Shown: piece by piece, positions 27,525 through 36,207 of the stretch
How positions within the stretch are numbered: position 1 is the stretch's first letter
How the letters are laid out: the number at the start of each line of letters is the position of its first letter
Assembly: GCA_050250755.1 (NCBI GenBank)
Contig: JBFWOB010000017.1
Coordinates: forward strand, 1 to 64,000
DNA from: Ga0077555 sp050250755
GTDB lineage: Bacteria > Pseudomonadota > Alphaproteobacteria > Rhizobiales > Hyphomicrobiaceae
Length of the DNA: 64,000 bases
Reading direction: 5' to 3'
Notes under the pieces: model-generated
Databases searched by the model: none
Seen by the model: the letters and a program-made list of their open reading frames with translations, nothing else
What the model was told of the DNA's origin: nothing
Program-made: the position numbers and the translations under genes

Positions 27525-29114
27525 CTATTTGTCGAGCCAAACGTCCTCGAAACGCCAATTGCTGTAGATGCTGTTCATGTGAGAGGTGAAGCCCTTCATC
27601 CACGCTTGATGGCAATGGTAGGCCTTGTCGTGGTAGATGATAGGCCGCGCCACATCCTCGTTCAGCAGCTCCTCGATCTTCCAGACGAGCTTCTTACGCG
27701 CCTCGACATCGCTCTCCGCGGATTGCTGGTCGATAAGTTTCTCGACTTCCGGATTGCAATACTGAGTGTAGTTGCGCTCCGACTTGCAGGAGTAGTTCTC
27801 AACGAAGTTGATGTCGGGATCATCGGCGCCGACGCCGGTAAGGTTCATACCGACGGAATAATCGCGACGTGCCACCTTGGCGTGCCACTGCGACGTGTCG
27901 ACGACTTCAAGCTCGCCCTCGATGAAGATTTTCTTCAGCTGATCGATCAGGATCACGGCCGGATCGCGGTAGATGGCGATATTGCGCGTCGAGATCTTGA
28001 CCTTGAGCGGCTTATCGACGGAGTAGCCGAGGCCAGTCATGATCTTGCGTGCTTCTTCCTGGTTTTTGGAAACGTCCGGACCATAGCCGGTCATCTTTTC
28101 CATGAGCTCCTTCGGCATGCCCCAAAGGCCTTCGGGTGCCGGGAGCATCGCACCGCCCATCGAGCCCTTGCCTTCGGTCAGAATGTCGATGAAAGCCTTG
28201 CGATCGATGGCCAGCGCCATCGCCTTCCTGATTTGCGGATTGTCAAACGGCGCCGCCTTCGAATTCACAATCAGGTTGCGGCTGACGTACTGCGGATGAA
28301 GATCGCAAACTGCGTCTGGCGCCTGCGCCCTGATATCCTTGTAGAGTGGAATCGTGACGTCGCTCGAGAACGTCATGTCGAATTCCTTGGCGACGAACGA
28401 CAGCATGCGCGTCGAGCGGTTCGTCATGATGTTGAACTCGATGGCATCGACGTAAGGTTTGCCCTTGCGCCAATAATCGTTGTTCTTCGCCAATTTGATG
28501 CTTTCGTTGCCCTTGAACTCGACGAACTTGAAGGGGCCGGTGCCGATCGGCTTAGTGCGCATGTCGCGCGCCGGGACGTGGCACGGATAGATAGGCGCGT
28601 AGCCGCTGGCGAGCATGATCATCAGCGCGGGCTGCGGCTTTTCAACGACAAACGTTGCCTCGTTCGGCCCGTTGACCGTGACCTCTTTCAGGTTGCGGTA
28701 CCAGATGGCGCGGGGATTCTTCCGGAGACGGTCCTTGGACTTGCCCAGCAGCAGGTCGAACGTGCATTTCACGTCGGCAGACGAGAAGGGCTTACCGTCG
28801 TGCCATTTCACGCCCTCTTCCAGCTTGAACGTAAGCTTCGTCTTGCTCTCGTCCCAGCTCCAGCTTTTCGCCAGCTCAGGGACGATCGTCTCCATCGATT
28901 GGAGCGGCTTTTGCTGATCGAACAGGACCAGGTTGTTGAAGATGGGCATCGCCGGCATCTGTACCGAGACCGTGGACTCTTCCAGGATCGAGAGCGATGC
29001 CGGGTTGTCGCGATGCTGGATTTTCAATGTGCCGCCGCTCTTTTGAGCTTCAGCCACGCCCGTAACCGCCAGCAAAGCAGCAACAGCCGCCGCCAGCGTT
29101 GACACTGTCTTCAT
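27525..29114 (-). CDS. Family-5 ABC transporter substrate-binding protein (copy 1)
   Basis: Periplasmic binding protein of the SBP_bac_5 family, 529 residues. The signal peptide ends at AEA-Q. It shows the family motif LTFKLEEGVKWHDGKPFSSADV near residue 90 (partly quoted), GTGPFKFVEFKGNESI, and RKAMALAIDRKAFIDIL. The start ATG 29114 is preceded by GGGAGGAA. It is closely similar to the next gene upstream over its whole length. This family carries peptides, nickel-chelates or small organic molecules; the ligand is not visible. It lies directly upstream of the dppB-like gene. Confidence 0.92.
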   Translation of the reverse strand: MKTVSTLAAAVAALLAVTGVAEAQKSGGTLKIQHRDNPASLSILEESTVSVQMPAMPIFNNLVLFDQQKPLQSMETIVPELAKSWSWDESKTKLTFKLEEGVKWHDGKPFSSADVKCTFDLLLGKSKDRLRKNPRAIWYRNLKEVTVNGPNEATFVVEKPQPALMIMLASGYAPIYPCHVPARDMRTKPIGTGPFKFVEFKGNESIKLAKNNDYWRKGKPYVDAIEFNIMTNRSTRMLSFVAKEFDMTFSSDVTIPLYKDIRAQAPDAVCDLHPQYVSRNLIVNSKAAPFDNPQIRKAMALAIDRKAFIDILTEGKGSMGGAMLPAPEGLWGMPKELMEKMTGYGPDVSKNQEEARKIMTGLGYSVDKPLKVKISTRNIAIYRDPAVILIDQLKKIFIEGELEVVDTSQWHAKVARRDYSVGMNLTGVGADDPDINFVENYSCKSERNYTQYCNPEVEKLIDQQSAESDVEARKKLVWKIEELLNEDVARPIIYHDKAYHCHQAWMKGFTSHMNSIYSNWRFEDVWLDK

Positions 29115-29260
29115 AATTCCTCCCGCAGCGGCCGATCCGCCTCGGTCCACTCGGACTCGCAAGCAGAAGCGGATCGTTGCTCCATGCGGCGGCAGGCTAA
29201 CCGGACGTGCCGCCGCAATCAACACCCGCATTCATCGGGAGGCGCGCTGACGCGGATCGC

Positions 29261-30859
29261 CTACTTGTCCAACCAGACGTCCTCGTAGCGCGCTCCGTTG
29301 TAGATGGAGTTGTGTTGTGGAACGAGGCCCTTCACATATGGCTGCCAGCAGGTTGCGAGACGACCGTAGTAGATGATCGGGCGAGCAACATCGGCGATCA
29401 GTTTGCGCTGGATATCGATAACCATCGCATGACGCTTTTTCGGATCGAGCTCATGCGATTGAGCGAAAATCTCCTTATCGACTTCTGCATTGCAATACTG
29501 CGTGTAATTTCGCTCCGATTTGCACGTGTAATTTTCGACCAGCGCGACGTCAGGATCGTCAACGCCGACGCCTGTCAGATTGAGGCCAATGGTGTAGTCT
29601 TTGCGCGCGACCTTGGCGTGCCAGATCGACGTATCGACGACCTCCAGTTCACCCGCGATATGGATCGCTTTGAGCTGGTCGATCAGAATGACCGCAGGAT
29701 CGCGATAAACGGCAATATTTCGCGTCGACACGGTCACCTTGAGTTGGTTCGATGGAGAGTAGCCGAGGCCTTCCATAATCTTCCGCGCCTCGGCACGCGA
29801 CTTCTCGACCTTCTCTCCGCTTCCGTAACCAGGAATTTCCGCAAGTTGCTCTTTCGTGAACCCCCATTGGCCTTCGGGCGCCGGAAGCATGGCGCCGGCT
29901 TTATCGTTTTTTCCGTCGCTTAGAATCTTGATGAAGGCATCGCGATCAATTGCCATATCCATGGCCTGGCGAACCTTCGGATTGTCGAATGGAGGCTTTT
30001 CACTGTTCACGATCAGGTTCGTGGAGACGTTGGTCGGATGCAAATCACAAACTGCTTTCGGGGCCTTCGCCTTGAGATCCTTCAACAGTGGAATAGTTAT
30101 ATCCGAAGGCCACGTGACGTCCTGCTCGCCAGCCTCGAAGGCCAGCATGCGCGTGGCCACGCTCGGAATGATGGTCCACTCGATGGCGTCGACATACGGT
30201 TTACCTTTCTTGAAATAGTCCTGGTTCTTGACGAATTTCATTGACTCGTTGCGTTTCCATTCAACGAATTTGAATGGTCCGGTTCCGATCGGCGCCGTCC
30301 GCATGACCTGAGGATCGATATGACACGGATAGATTGGCGTATATCCTGACGCCAGAAGGTTGAGCATGCTCGGCTGCGGCTTATCGAGCAGGAATGTGAC
30401 CTCGTTTGCTCCGTTGACGGTGACATCCTTCAGATTGTTGTACCAGACGCGGCGCGGGTTCTTCCTGAAGCGAGCCTTCGCCTTGCCGAGCACCAAATCG
30501 AACGTGCATTTCACGTCCGCACTCGAGAAGGGTTTGCCGTCGTGCCACTTAACGCCTTCGTGCAATTTGAACGTGAGCTTTGTCTTGGTGTCGTCCCAGG
30601 ACCAGCTCGTTGCGAGATCCGGGACGATCGTCTCGGCACTGTTGATGGGCTTCTGCTGATCAAACACGACCAGATTATTGAATACGCCCATAAATGGCTC
30701 AGTCACCGAGTTGGTGGCTTCCTCGTGAATTGAGCCGGACGGCGCATTATCACGATGAATCATACGCAGCGTCCCGCCAGTTTTTTGCGCTAATACAGGT
30801 GCGCTGACGGTCGTCGCGCCCACAACGGCCGCAACGGTAGTCACCACGAACGCTTTCAC
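29261..30859 (-). CDS. Family-5 ABC transporter substrate-binding protein (copy 2)
   Basis: Paralogue of the previous protein, 532 residues, with a GTG start at 30859 behind GGGAGGAG. The signal peptide ends at VLA-Q. Shared segments include LTFKLHEGVKWHDGKPF, TGPFKFVEWKRNES and RQAMDMAIDRDAFIKIL. Both end in the same DVWLDK. The two copies probably share one permease. The gene follows the carboxymuconolactone decarboxylase-family gene, so the transporter continues the nitrile hydratase-like unit. Confidence 0.92.
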   Translation of the reverse strand: MKAFVVTTVAAVVGATTVSAPVLAQKTGGTLRMIHRDNAPSGSIHEEATNSVTEPFMGVFNNLVVFDQQKPINSAETIVPDLATSWSWDDTKTKLTFKLHEGVKWHDGKPFSSADVKCTFDLVLGKAKARFRKNPRRVWYNNLKDVTVNGANEVTFLLDKPQPSMLNLLASGYTPIYPCHIDPQVMRTAPIGTGPFKFVEWKRNESMKFVKNQDYFKKGKPYVDAIEWTIIPSVATRMLAFEAGEQDVTWPSDITIPLLKDLKAKAPKAVCDLHPTNVSTNLIVNSEKPPFDNPKVRQAMDMAIDRDAFIKILSDGKNDKAGAMLPAPEGQWGFTKEQLAEIPGYGSGEKVEKSRAEARKIMEGLGYSPSNQLKVTVSTRNIAVYRDPAVILIDQLKAIHIAGELEVVDTSIWHAKVARKDYTIGLNLTGVGVDDPDVALVENYTCKSERNYTQYCNAEVDKEIFAQSHELDPKKRHAMVIDIQRKLIADVARPIIYYGRLATCWQPYVKGLVPQHNSIYNGARYEDVWLDK

Positions 30860-31042
30860 GATAGCACTCCTCCCTAGTCATTAATCCGCCAGCCCACGAA
30901 ATCGCCGGGCGACAGAAACAGGACGGTTTTCCCGCCATTCTTTTCAAAGCTGACGTTAAACACGCAAACCGGCCAGATCAACCCTGATCTGGCCGGCAAA
31001 AGATGCTGCAATAGCGAAGAGAGGAGCAGTTCTCTGAGGCGA

Positions 31043-31600
31043 TCAATACATCGGCGTCTTAAGCGGAAACTTATCGAGATACGGTTGATAGTCGGGCTCG
31101 ACATCAACGCGCATGGTGCCGAGATAACGAACGACGGCATTGTAGAATGCGATCGTGATAACGAGATCGGTCACGCATTCCGTATCGAAATTCGCCTTCA
31201 ATTCCTCGAAGGTCGCGTCGGAGGCGGCCAAATCTTTCGTCATCTCGCGCGCGGCCTTGACGACGAGACGAGCGAGCGGCTCGAGGCTGCTCCCGGCGCC
31301 ATCGCATTCAGCGATCACGCCGCGTATATCCTGCTCGCTGACGCCAAAATCCTGGCCGATCTTGACATGATGCGACCATTCGTAGGGGGCCTGCGTCAGC
31401 CACCCAACGGACAGGATGGCAATCTCGCGAAGTCGCGGATCGAGCCGGCTCTTGTGCCTGATGAAGCCACCCAGACCCTGGAAAGCGCGGGCCGCGTTCG
31501 GGCTGTGCACCATGCACTTGAAAAGCGTGATTTCCCGCTTCAAGAGATCCTGGTGCTCGGGCGCGAGCTCCGATTTCTCGATATAGGGAAGGCGAGCCAT
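31043..31600 (-). CDS. Carboxymuconolactone decarboxylase-family protein
   Basis: AhpD/CMD-fold protein of 185 residues, all helical, opening MARLPYIEKSEL. The core RLREIAILSVGWLTQAPYEWSHHVKIG is present (partly quoted), with Tyr-Glu-Trp-x-His-His where AhpD has its Cys pair; there is no CxxC, so it is not a peroxidase of the AhpD type. It lies 27 bases after the nitrile hydratase alpha-like gene with AAGGAAA before its ATG. CMD-fold proteins of this form are often found in catabolic operons; the reaction here is unknown. Confidence 0.88.
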   Translation of the reverse strand: MARLPYIEKSELAPEHQDLLKREITLFKCMVHSPNAARAFQGLGGFIRHKSRLDPRLREIAILSVGWLTQAPYEWSHHVKIGQDFGVSEQDIRGVIAECDGAGSSLEPLARLVVKAAREMTKDLAASDATFEELKANFDTECVTDLVITIAFYNAVVRYLGTMRVDVEPDYQPYLDKFPLKTPMY

Positions 31601-31627
31601 AGCGTTTTCCTTGTGAATTGCAGGTGA

Positions 31628-32296
31628 TCAATGTGAGGGAGGGCGCGCATAGGCCGTGCCGATCATGGAATCTCGCGAGACGAGCTCTACTAGCTGGTCC
31701 TCGCTCCAGCCGTCCGTGCCTTCAGGCCGGCGGGGCAACACGAGAAAGCGGCAATCGGCCGTTGAGTCGACGACGCGAATCTCGACGTCGGTCGGAACGT
31801 CGGTGCCGAACTCGGTCAATACGGCGCGGGGCTCGCGGACCGCGCGCGAGCGGTACTGGCGCGATTTGTACCAGAGTGGCGGAAAGCCGAGGATCGGACG
31901 CGGATAGCAGGAGCATAGCGTGCACACGATCATGTGGTGCACGTCTGGCGTATTCTCGAGGACGACGAGTTTCAGGCCGGGTACTTCGAGGCCCAACTCG
32001 CCGACGCCGGCGTTGCCGTCCGCCAAAAGGCGATCCTTGAAGGCGGGGTCGGTCCAGGCCTTCGCGACGATGCGGGCCCCGACCTCGGGACACTTGCCGT
32101 CCCATTCCTCGATCTTCTCCTGGATTTCGCGCGCCGTCAGGATGTCCTTCTCGATCATCAACTCGCGCAGTGCGATCTCGAGGAACTCCCAGTCTTCGGA
32201 TGGCTCCTTGATGTCGGGTTGGAAGGGACCGTGATCGTGGGGATGATCATGGTCGTGATCGTGCTCGTCGTGGTGGTCGTGCTCGTTGTGGCTCAT
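31628..32296 (-). CDS. Cobalt-type nitrile hydratase alpha / thiocyanate hydrolase gamma-like subunit
   Basis: Metal-binding catalytic subunit of the nitrile hydratase (NHase) superfamily, 222 residues. The metal motif VCTLCSCYPRP puts the ligands at Cys125, Cys128, Ser129 and Cys130; Thr in CTLCSC is the mark of the cobalt type. WYKSRQYRSR follows. The first 23 residues are almost only His, Asp and Glu, which is not usual for the family and may help load cobalt. It overlaps the preceding gene by four bases (ATGA), with GGAG upstream. With the next two genes it forms a three-chain enzyme. Either thiocyanate hydrolase or a nitrile hydratase is possible. Confidence 0.9.
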   Translation of the reverse strand: MSHNEHDHHDEHDHDHDHPHDHGPFQPDIKEPSEDWEFLEIALRELMIEKDILTAREIQEKIEEWDGKCPEVGARIVAKAWTDPAFKDRLLADGNAGVGELGLEVPGLKLVVLENTPDVHHMIVCTLCSCYPRPILGFPPLWYKSRQYRSRAVREPRAVLTEFGTDVPTDVEIRVVDSTADCRFLVLPRRPEGTDGWSEDQLVELVSRDSMIGTAYARPPSH

Positions 32297-32601
32297 TGCG
32301 TCGTCTCCAGCGTCGTATCTGGCTCCAGCCAGTGCTCATAGATCTCGGCCACGACTGCGTCGTTGCCTGCATAGGCACCGTCGCCGTGCCAGAGTTCATC
32401 CATGGAAAATTTAACCCAGTAGTTCGTTTTCTTAGGCCAGCCTGGCCTTCCGTAGGCGAGCTTCTCAGGGTTGGGCCAATACCCGAAATCGCGAAAAATC
32501 ACGCCGCGCTTGCCCTTGAGATACGTCGGCGTACGGACATGACCGGGCGGAGCATCGGTGCGCACCGCCACGCGGTCGCCGATCCGGAAGCGGGCGGTCA
32601 T
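32293..32601 (-). CDS. Nitrile hydratase beta C-terminal half / thiocyanate hydrolase alpha-like subunit
   Basis: Separate 102-residue chain corresponding to the SH3-like C-terminal half of nitrile hydratase beta. FRIGDRVAVR is near residue 5, then GHVRTPTYLKGKRGVI, and FSMDELWHGD near residue 70, ending YEHWLEPD. It starts at ATG 32601 with GGAGG 7 bases upstream and overlaps both neighbours by four bases, so it is an independent gene, not a frameshift. The GHxRxPxYxxGKxG pattern is closer to nitrile hydratases than to thiocyanate hydrolase alpha as I recall them. Confidence 0.85.
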   Translation of the reverse strand: MTARFRIGDRVAVRTDAPPGHVRTPTYLKGKRGVIFRDFGYWPNPEKLAYGRPGWPKKTNYWVKFSMDELWHGDGAYAGNDAVVAEIYEHWLEPDTTLETTQ

Positions 32602-32939
32602 GGCGTGCCTCCGTCCTTCCCATGACGCGCCTTCACTTCGGCGAGCTTGGCATCGATATCGTCCTGGGTGAGCACCTCCTTCTCGATGAGGAGGCTGCGC
32701 ATGGCGAGGCACCATTTCTGATAATAGCTGCTGTCCCGGTACGTTTCCGGCGTCAGGCTTTCGATCGTGCGCCGGTTCTCGTCGGTCACCCAGAACGCGC
32801 GCGGCTTCTGGCGAAGAAGCTGCATCATGGCGTCGATGCGACGCTCAACGAGGGTCGGCGTGTGCTCTTCCCGGTCGATCGGGCCGGCCGGGTCGCCGCC
32901 CATGTCATGGGGTTTTCGAGTGGATTGTGGTGTTGCCAT
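32598..32939 (-). CDS. Nitrile hydratase beta N-terminal half / thiocyanate hydrolase beta-like subunit
   Basis: Separate chain of 113 residues matching the helical N-terminal half of nitrile hydratase beta: PHDMGGDPAGPIDREEH near residue 10, ERRIDAMMQLL, then RRTIESLTPETYRDSSYY and SLLIEKEVLTQDDID. Four residues lie between the GG and PI pair, as in thiocyanate hydrolase beta, where nitrile hydratases have five. ATG 32939 is preferred (GGGAG 7 bases upstream) over the adjacent ATG 32942. The order N-half, C-half, alpha-like equals scnB-scnA-scnC of Thiobacillus. First gene of the unit. Confidence 0.85.
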   Translation of the reverse strand: MATPQSTRKPHDMGGDPAGPIDREEHTPTLVERRIDAMMQLLRQKPRAFWVTDENRRTIESLTPETYRDSSYYQKWCLAMRSLLIEKEVLTQDDIDAKLAEVKARHGKDGGTP

Positions 32940-33085
32940 CATAGGGCTCCCTTGTTCCGGGACATTCTGAGCCTTGGGCCCGGCTTTCCGCAACCGGCAA
33001 GCACGTCGATAACCGGGTATTGGCGCGAGCGGTCGAGCCCTCTAGAACGTCCATTAAATACCAATCGCCCGATGGGATCGCCCCA

Positions 33086-34972
33086 ATGACCGACTTGCCG
33101 CTCGCCGCCGACTTCCCACGCCCGACCGAGGAGGAATGGCTCCGGCTCGTGGAGAAGGTTCTGAAAGGCGGCGATTTCGAGCGGCGGCTGGTGTCGCGGA
33201 CGGCGGACGGGATCAAGATCAAGCCGCTCTATACCCGCCAGGACGCGATTCCGGGGCGGGAAGATCTCGCACCGGGAGCGCCTCCCCTGCTCCGGGGTAC
33301 ACACGTTCCTGATGGGGCGGGATGGGACATCCGCCAGATCTGCGCGGACCCCAACCCGGTGGCCGCCAACACGGCGATCCTAGAGGATCTGGCGGGTGGC
33401 TCAACGTCGGTTCTTCTCCAGATCGGAGCGCCTGGCTCGATCGGGGTGGGCTATGAGCAGGCCGTGATGGCGCGCGCGCTTGCCGGGGTGATGCTCGACG
33501 TGGCGCCGATTTCGCTCGTTGCGGGTGAGTACACGCCTGACGCGGCTGGGAGCCTTATGGCACTCTGGCGGACGTCAGGGATTGGCGAGGGGCAAAGGCA
33601 AGGCGCTTTCAATTACGATCCGCTTGGGACGCTCGCCGCGACGGGCTCTCTCTACAATCCGGCAGCGAAAGCACTCGCCATTGCCGCAGACCTAGTTCGC
33701 ACGACGGAGTCGATGCCGGGCGTTACGGCGCTCAGGGCCAATGGACACGTCTGGCATCTGGGTGGTGCGACCGAGGCGCAGGAGTTGGCTGCGGTGCTCG
33801 CTTCGATCGTTGCCTATCTGAGAGCCGCAGAAGCGAATGGCATCGCCCCAACCGCCGCCCTGCCAAAGATTGCGGTGACTCTTGCGGCCGACGCGGACCA
33901 GTTCCTGACCATCGCCAAGCTTCGGGCTGTGCGCCGGCTGGTCTGGCGTCTGGCCGAGGCCTGCGGAGCGGCTGAAACCGCCTCGCGCATTGCGTTTACG
34001 GCCGAGACGTCGGCGCGCATGCTCACCAAGCGCGATCCCTGGGTGAACATGCTGCGCACCACGATCGCAACAGCGGCGGCTGCCATGGGTGGCGCAGATG
34101 CCATCACGGTCCTGCCGTTCTCTTGGGCCCTGGGCCAGCCCGACGCGTTCGCGCGGCGCATTGCACGCAATACCCATCACGTCCTGATCGAGGAGGCAGG
34201 CCTCGGCCGCGTTGCCGATCCGGCAGGCGGGAGCTGGTATGTGGAGGAGCTCACAGATGCGCTGTCTCGCGCCGGCTGGGAGGCATTCCAGGCCATAGAA
34301 GCAGAAGGCGGTCTGCTCGCGGGCCTCGAGGCCGGGCGTATTCAGGACGACCTCGCGAAAGCGCAAAGCGAGCGCCAGAAACAGGTCGCGACCGGGCGTC
34401 TGGCGCTGACCGGAACATCGGCCTTTCCCCGCCTCGGCGAGGATGGCGTGACGGTCGAGCCGTGGCCGGAGATCCCATCAGTAGCGCTCAATGGGGCAAA
34501 GGCGCGCCCGCTGGTGCTCGAACGTGTCGCGACGCCATTCGAAACACTTCGCGACAAGGCTGATGCGTTCGAGAAGCGGGCGGGCGCGCGCCCGCGCGTG
34601 TTCCTCGCCTCTCTCGGGCCGCTCGCGGTCAACGCCGCGCGGGCGACGTGGATCAAGAACTTTTTGGCGGCCGGTGGCATCGAAGGCGTCGGCGCCGCGA
34701 GTTACCTGACGTCAACGGACGCCGGAAAGGACTTTGCAGACGCGGGCACGACTGTTGCCTGCCTGTGCTCGTCGGACGACGTCTACGGCGAGCTCGGAGA
34801 GGCAACGGCCACTCTGTTGAAGACCGCCGGCGCCTCGCGCATCTATCTTGCGGGCCGACCGAAGGACCTGGAAGCCGCGCTGAAGGCGGCAGGTGTCGAT
34901 ACCATGCTCTATGCCGGTATGGACGCGGTCGAAGCGCTGACAGCCATGCAGAAAGCACTCGGCATAGACTGA
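33086..34972 (+). CDS. mutA: Methylmalonyl-CoA mutase small subunit (MutA)
   Basis: Non-catalytic beta chain of the heterodimeric B12-dependent mutase, about 628 residues from ATG 33086. The N-terminal TIM-barrel part has WDIRQICADPNPVAAN near residue 85, the middle TSARMLTKRDPWVNMLRTT, and DPAGGSWYVEELT near residue 385. The C-terminal Rossmann-like part (residues 510-628) lacks the DxHxxG cobalamin-binding motif, as expected for the small subunit. The large subunit gene does not follow; the next gene is convergent. Unlinked mutase subunit genes are known in Methylobacterium. Confidence 0.88.
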   Translation: MTDLPLAADFPRPTEEEWLRLVEKVLKGGDFERRLVSRTADGIKIKPLYTRQDAIPGREDLAPGAPPLLRGTHVPDGAGWDIRQICADPNPVAANTAILEDLAGGSTSVLLQIGAPGSIGVGYEQAVMARALAGVMLDVAPISLVAGEYTPDAAGSLMALWRTSGIGEGQRQGAFNYDPLGTLAATGSLYNPAAKALAIAADLVRTTESMPGVTALRANGHVWHLGGATEAQELAAVLASIVAYLRAAEANGIAPTAALPKIAVTLAADADQFLTIAKLRAVRRLVWRLAEACGAAETASRIAFTAETSARMLTKRDPWVNMLRTTIATAAAAMGGADAITVLPFSWALGQPDAFARRIARNTHHVLIEEAGLGRVADPAGGSWYVEELTDALSRAGWEAFQAIEAEGGLLAGLEAGRIQDDLAKAQSERQKQVATGRLALTGTSAFPRLGEDGVTVEPWPEIPSVALNGAKARPLVLERVATPFETLRDKADAFEKRAGARPRVFLASLGPLAVNAARATWIKNFLAAGGIEGVGAASYLTSTDAGKDFADAGTTVACLCSSDDVYGELGEATATLLKTAGASRIYLAGRPKDLEAALKAAGVDTMLYAGMDAVEALTAMQKALGID

Positions 34973-35008
34973 GCGGGGAGGGGCGTCGGCATTCCGCGCC
35001 CGCCCGGA

Positions 35009-36106
35009 TCAAAGGTAAGTCGCTTCGATATCGACGCTCGAGCGCTCGCCGACATTATCGTAATGCTCGTCCAGAAAGCGCCCTGCTGCGGCGCGACCAA
35101 TCTCGAACAGGTGTTGGATGAAGGTCCAGTCGGGATTGAGCTTGCTCCAAGCGCCATGCTTCCGCATCTCGTCGTCGTCGCTGATGGCGTGAATCAGCAT
35201 GCGCTGGTAGCGCCCCGTGTCCACGCGCTCCTCGGCGACGAGGCGAGACACGAAGGCGATCGCGCGCATCTCCCGCATCAGGGACGAATTGAATGTGATC
35301 TCATTCATTCGATCGAAGATTTCCGGCGCCGTGGTCGGGACCCGATCCTGAACCAGCGGATTGATGTGCACGATAATCACGTCGCGCGAAGCGCCTTCGT
35401 AGATCAGCGGGAAGATGGCGGGATTGCCCATAAAGCCGCCGTCCCAATAGAAGTCGCCGTCGACCTCCACCGCTTTGAAAATGCTTGGCAGGCACGCGGA
35501 TGCCATCACCGCATCCGCCGATAACTCGGCGTTCCGAAAGACTTTGATCTTGCCGGTTCGGACGTTGGTCGCGGACAGAAAAATGCGCGTCGCAAAAGGG
35601 CATTGTTTGAGGCGAGCGAAGTCGACGACCTCATTGAGAATGTCACGCAGCGGGTTCAGATCGAGCGGATTGAGCTGGTAGGGGGAGAACGTGCTCGTGA
35701 CCGCCTGGAACATCAGGTAGGCCGGTGTGAGATCGAGTGGCCAGCTCACACTGTCGGCGATCGGTGCAAGCATGTCGACGCCCATCGGGCTCCAGGTGCC
35801 GCTGGCATCACTAACCTTCCGCCAGAATTCAGCGAGCTTCGCGCGGCCGCCGTCCCGACCACCCTGAGAGACGCCCCACGCCATCACGACCGCATTCATG
35901 GCGCCAGCGCTTGTCGCGCTGATCGCATCGGGAGCCAGACGGTCATCTTCAAGAAGCCGGTCAAGCACACCCCACGCCAGCGCGCCATGCGCGCCGCCGC
36001 CTTGAAGGGCAAGATTCACAGGCTTTCGCGAGCCGCGCATCGCGATCTGCTCAGACGTGCAGGCGGAATGAAATGCAGACGGGTGCTGCGGTCTCGAGTG
36101 CTGCAT
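35009..36106 (-). CDS. Patatin-like phospholipase family protein
   Basis: Cytosolic patatin-fold lipid acyl hydrolase, 365 residues from ATG 36106 (GGAGG upstream). The oxyanion loop LQGGGAHGALAWG lies at residues 34-46. The nucleophile is Ser66 in SATSAG; the first Gly of the usual GxSxG is Ala here. The catalytic Asp222 lies in DGG of FYWDGGFMGNPA. The C-terminal third with RYQRMLIHAISDDDEM is typical of DUF3734-type patatins. It is convergent with mutA. The substrate is unknown; these proteins are often linked to polyhydroxyalkanoate or membrane lipid turnover. Confidence 0.9.
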   Translation of the reverse strand: MQHSRPQHPSAFHSACTSEQIAMRGSRKPVNLALQGGGAHGALAWGVLDRLLEDDRLAPDAISATSAGAMNAVVMAWGVSQGGRDGGRAKLAEFWRKVSDASGTWSPMGVDMLAPIADSVSWPLDLTPAYLMFQAVTSTFSPYQLNPLDLNPLRDILNEVVDFARLKQCPFATRIFLSATNVRTGKIKVFRNAELSADAVMASACLPSIFKAVEVDGDFYWDGGFMGNPAIFPLIYEGASRDVIIVHINPLVQDRVPTTAPEIFDRMNEITFNSSLMREMRAIAFVSRLVAEERVDTGRYQRMLIHAISDDDEMRKHGAWSKLNPDWTFIQHLFEIGRAAAGRFLDEHYDNVGERSSVDIEATYL

Positions 36107-36131
36107 GGGGCCTCCGCGCTCGTGTGATGAT

Positions 36132-36179
36132 CGAGAAATTCGCCCCATCCAGCGGCTAATGCTCCGAGCGAATTTCTCG
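36132..36179. repeat. Perfect 12-bp inverted repeat upstream of the patatin gene
   Basis: CGAGAAATTCGC at 36132-36143 is repeated inverted at 36168-36179 around 24 bases. It lies 26 bases upstream of the patatin start codon, so an operator is possible. A 30-base inverted repeat with the same loop size follows at 36208. Confidence 0.6.
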
Positions 36180-36207
36180 GTCTCAATCACACTAGCAACT
36201 CTATGTT

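Noticed and set aside
27465..29102. Long plus-strand open frame of 545 codons
   Set aside because: It is antisense to the complete family-5 binding protein gene. Its translation is rich in Arg/His/Asp without any domain, typical of the opposite strand of a GC-rich gene.
32293..32939. Frameshifted nitrile hydratase beta pseudogene
   Set aside because: Each half has its own ribosome-binding site and an ATGA junction, and a natural split-beta family is known.
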